Below, one piece after another: positions 62,751 through 64,000 of a stretch of 64,000 nucleotides of DNA; position 1 is the stretch's first letter; every line of letters begins with the position of its first letter. The notes under the pieces are model-generated. The model saw only the letters and a list, made by a program, of their open reading frames with translations. It ran no database searches and was not told the DNA's origin. Position numbers and translations under genes: made by a program. The stretch is from Roseovarius litoreus (GTDB lineage: Bacteria; Pseudomonadota; Alphaproteobacteria; Rhodobacterales; Rhodobacteraceae): contig NZ_FRCB01000008.1 in NCBI RefSeq assembly GCF_900142765.1, forward strand, positions 119,104 to 183,103, written 5' to 3'.

Positions 62751-63428
62751 CTACGCGGCGTCAGCAAAGCCTTCGGGCCGGAAGCGAACCATGGCTTCAG
62801 GGCCGCGAGGGTCCAGTTCGTAGAGTGATGGTCGCGCAGCCAGATAGGCGCGCCAGGTACGCTCGGGGTATGTGCTGATCCGAAACCCATGTTGAGTGTG
62901 CATCTTCGGACCGAGTTCAGCGATGTGCATGCCCATGCCCTTCTTGCTGTGCACCGCAATCATGGCCCGGATCTTCTGGTCAAGCGCCGTTACAGTCGTC
63001 GGCGGCTCGGGCACAAGACGCACGGGCAGCGGCGTGCCGATTTCTACAAAATCGCTACAACACGCGCGAAAGGTGCTGGGCGCCTTTGCTTCACCGATCC
63101 CGATGACCTTTGCTCCGTGCTCACGCAATCTGGTTGCAAGATGGGTAAAATCACCGTCAGAACTTGCGATTACGAAACAGCGCATGTTTTTGGACAGCAG
63201 CAATTCCAGCGCATCCAGTGCAAGAAGAATGTCGGTGGCGTTCTTACCCGTTCCCGAATGCAGCATTCGGTAGCCAATCGCACCATGCCAGTCAGAGGGA
63301 CGCTGTGCATCGGCATAGACCCTAACCAGGGTTGGCTCCCCATGCTGAGAGGCGACGGAAAGAATTTTTCCTGCGTGCTTACAGCTGATGTTGTCACCAT
63401 CGACAAGCACTGACACAGGCTGCGCCAT
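62751..63428 (-). CDS. NYN domain protein (LabA/DUF88-like) with a C-terminal OST-HTH-like region
   Basis: A 225-residue protein. The N-terminal NYN ribonuclease-like domain has the acidic positions in VLVDGDNIS near residue 7 and TDILLALDAL near 65, and SSDGDFTHLATRLREHG near 90. The C-terminal region (KIRAMIAVHSKKGMGMHIAEL, HGFRISTYPERTWRAYLAARPSLYELD) resembles a winged-helix/OST-HTH domain that binds RNA. The ATG at 63428 follows TGGAGAT; a longer start at 63491 is unsupported. Likely RNA cleavage or binding; its target is unknown. Confidence 0.75.
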   Translation of the reverse strand: MAQPVSVLVDGDNISCKHAGKILSVASQHGEPTLVRVYADAQRPSDWHGAIGYRMLHSGTGKNATDILLALDALELLLSKNMRCFVIASSDGDFTHLATRLREHGAKVIGIGEAKAPSTFRACCSDFVEIGTPLPVRLVPEPPTTVTALDQKIRAMIAVHSKKGMGMHIAELGPKMHTQHGFRISTYPERTWRAYLAARPSLYELDPRGPEAMVRFRPEGFADAA

Positions 63429-63764
63429 CGAAATCTCCAAGCCATGGATATATAAGGTTATTGCAAGAGAAATGCGCCGAAAATTTGGCATCTTTCGAAG
63501 TGCGCGACGTTACGTTCGCCTCTGGAGCATGGGGGGCTTCGCGACCAGCCCAAACCAGACATTCAAGCTATGTGCCGCGATCGGCCACTTCCCGCCCTGA
63601 ATTTGGGACCGTCGAGAACGGCCCAGAGCTGCCTTGCGGCGCCGCAGAGAAAGCCCTTCGAAGCTCTGAACGACCAGGTGTCGTGACCGGCCCATTGCCG
63701 CTGTTGACGGAACTGTTCGAGCGGAACATGTTTGGCACAGCCATAACAGAAAGGTTTCCCCAAA
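63429..63764. other. Intergenic region
   Basis: No gene is recognised. The segment separates two divergently oriented genes and likely contains both promoters. An AAGG site near 63750 serves the plus-strand gene. Confidence 0.45.
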
Positions 63765-64000
63765 ATGCGTTTTTTGATCCTGCTTTTGTCATTTGTGGCC
63801 TCGCCGCTGCTGGCGCAAAGCCTGTCCTCCGATTATGATCCCATCGGCACGATGGAGATGGTGATTGATGGTACGCCCAGAACCTTTCACATCGCCACGA
63901 TCCCAGCCAAGGAGCGCTCTTTCGCTGAAATCAAGGAATATGCAGGCCAGAAGATGCTGACGATCACCGGGGTCAGCGTGAATGACAAGGGCGGCTACGC
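63765..64000 (+). CDS. Secreted protein of unknown function (3' end outside window)
   Basis: Seventy-eight codons are visible before the edge. A signal peptide (MRFLILLLSFVASPLLAQS) is followed by a beta-rich start (MEMVIDGTPRTFHIATIPA...). No family is recognised from this part. Confidence 0.65.
   Translation, partial: MRFLILLLSFVASPLLAQSLSSDYDPIGTMEMVIDGTPRTFHIATIPAKERSFAEIKEYAGQKMLTITGVSVNDKGGY

Overview
The window is a GC-rich stretch that looks like a member of the Rhodobacteraceae (roseobacter-type alphaproteobacterium). It is dense with high-affinity uptake systems (two TRAP systems, one tripartite tricarboxylate transporter, one glycerol-3-phosphate-like ABC importer), molybdenum hydroxylase genes, short-chain dehydrogenases and small catabolic operons, each with its own GntR, DeoR, MarR or LuxR regulator. 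No rRNA, tRNA or CRISPR array was seen. The right-hand half carries many decayed insertion sequences and broken genes, so it looks like an accessory region or plasmid-like island.

Left part (1-33.4 kb), mostly intact operons. (a) 1-7.6 kb, minus strand: a FAD subunit and a fused FeS/molybdopterin hydroxylase, a 6-hydroxynicotinate-reductase-like protein, a UPF0280 protein, an amino-acid-synthesis-family protein and a TRAP binding protein. This reads as uptake, hydroxylation and reduction of an N-heterocycle. (b) 8-10.9 kb: a ferric-reductase-like membrane protein, an intradiol-dioxygenase-like Tat protein and a Na/Pi cotransporter. (c) 10.9-17.8 kb: a Ugp-like ABC importer with a metallophosphoesterase and a DeoR regulator, divergent from a HAD phosphatase-like gene. 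(d) 18-26.7 kb: an old-yellow-enzyme homologue, then a cluster with a cobalamin-independent methionine-synthase-like protein, a polysaccharide deacetylase, a GntR regulator, a fumarylacetoacetate-hydrolase-family protein, TctCBA and a flavin reductase. (e) 26.8-33.4 kb: a lipoprotein alpha/beta hydrolase, a winged-helix regulator, two short-chain dehydrogenases, an alginate-export-type outer-membrane protein and two small inner-membrane proteins.

Middle part (33.5-58 kb): an aromatic-acid island built around the homogentisate pathway. HmgA, MaiA and FahA give complete conversion of homogentisate to fumarate and acetoacetate. They are interspersed with a CYP199-like cytochrome P450, its [2Fe-2S] ferredoxin and ferredoxin reductase, an acyl-CoA ligase, a thiolase, a short-chain dehydrogenase, a TRAP transporter, SnoaL-like and NIPSNAP proteins, and MarR and LuxR regulators. 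No 4-hydroxyphenylpyruvate dioxygenase is present, so homogentisate may be supplied by the P450 rather than from tyrosine. A 208-bp copy of the TRAP operon leader lies in front of the ferredoxin/reductase pair, fused to a dead etfA tail, and an IS630 copy has replaced the end of the reductase gene. Fossils of IS5, IS21, a response regulator, a LysR regulator, an oligopeptide ABC ATPase and an esterase lie between the working genes.

Right part (58-64 kb): a haem-binding lipoprotein, a frameshifted DUF4258-like gene, an unrecognised 522-residue protein, a PD-(D/E)XK nuclease-like protein, small ORFs, a NYN-domain protein and the start of a secreted protein. This block resembles a small defence or genome-maintenance islet but has no assigned function.
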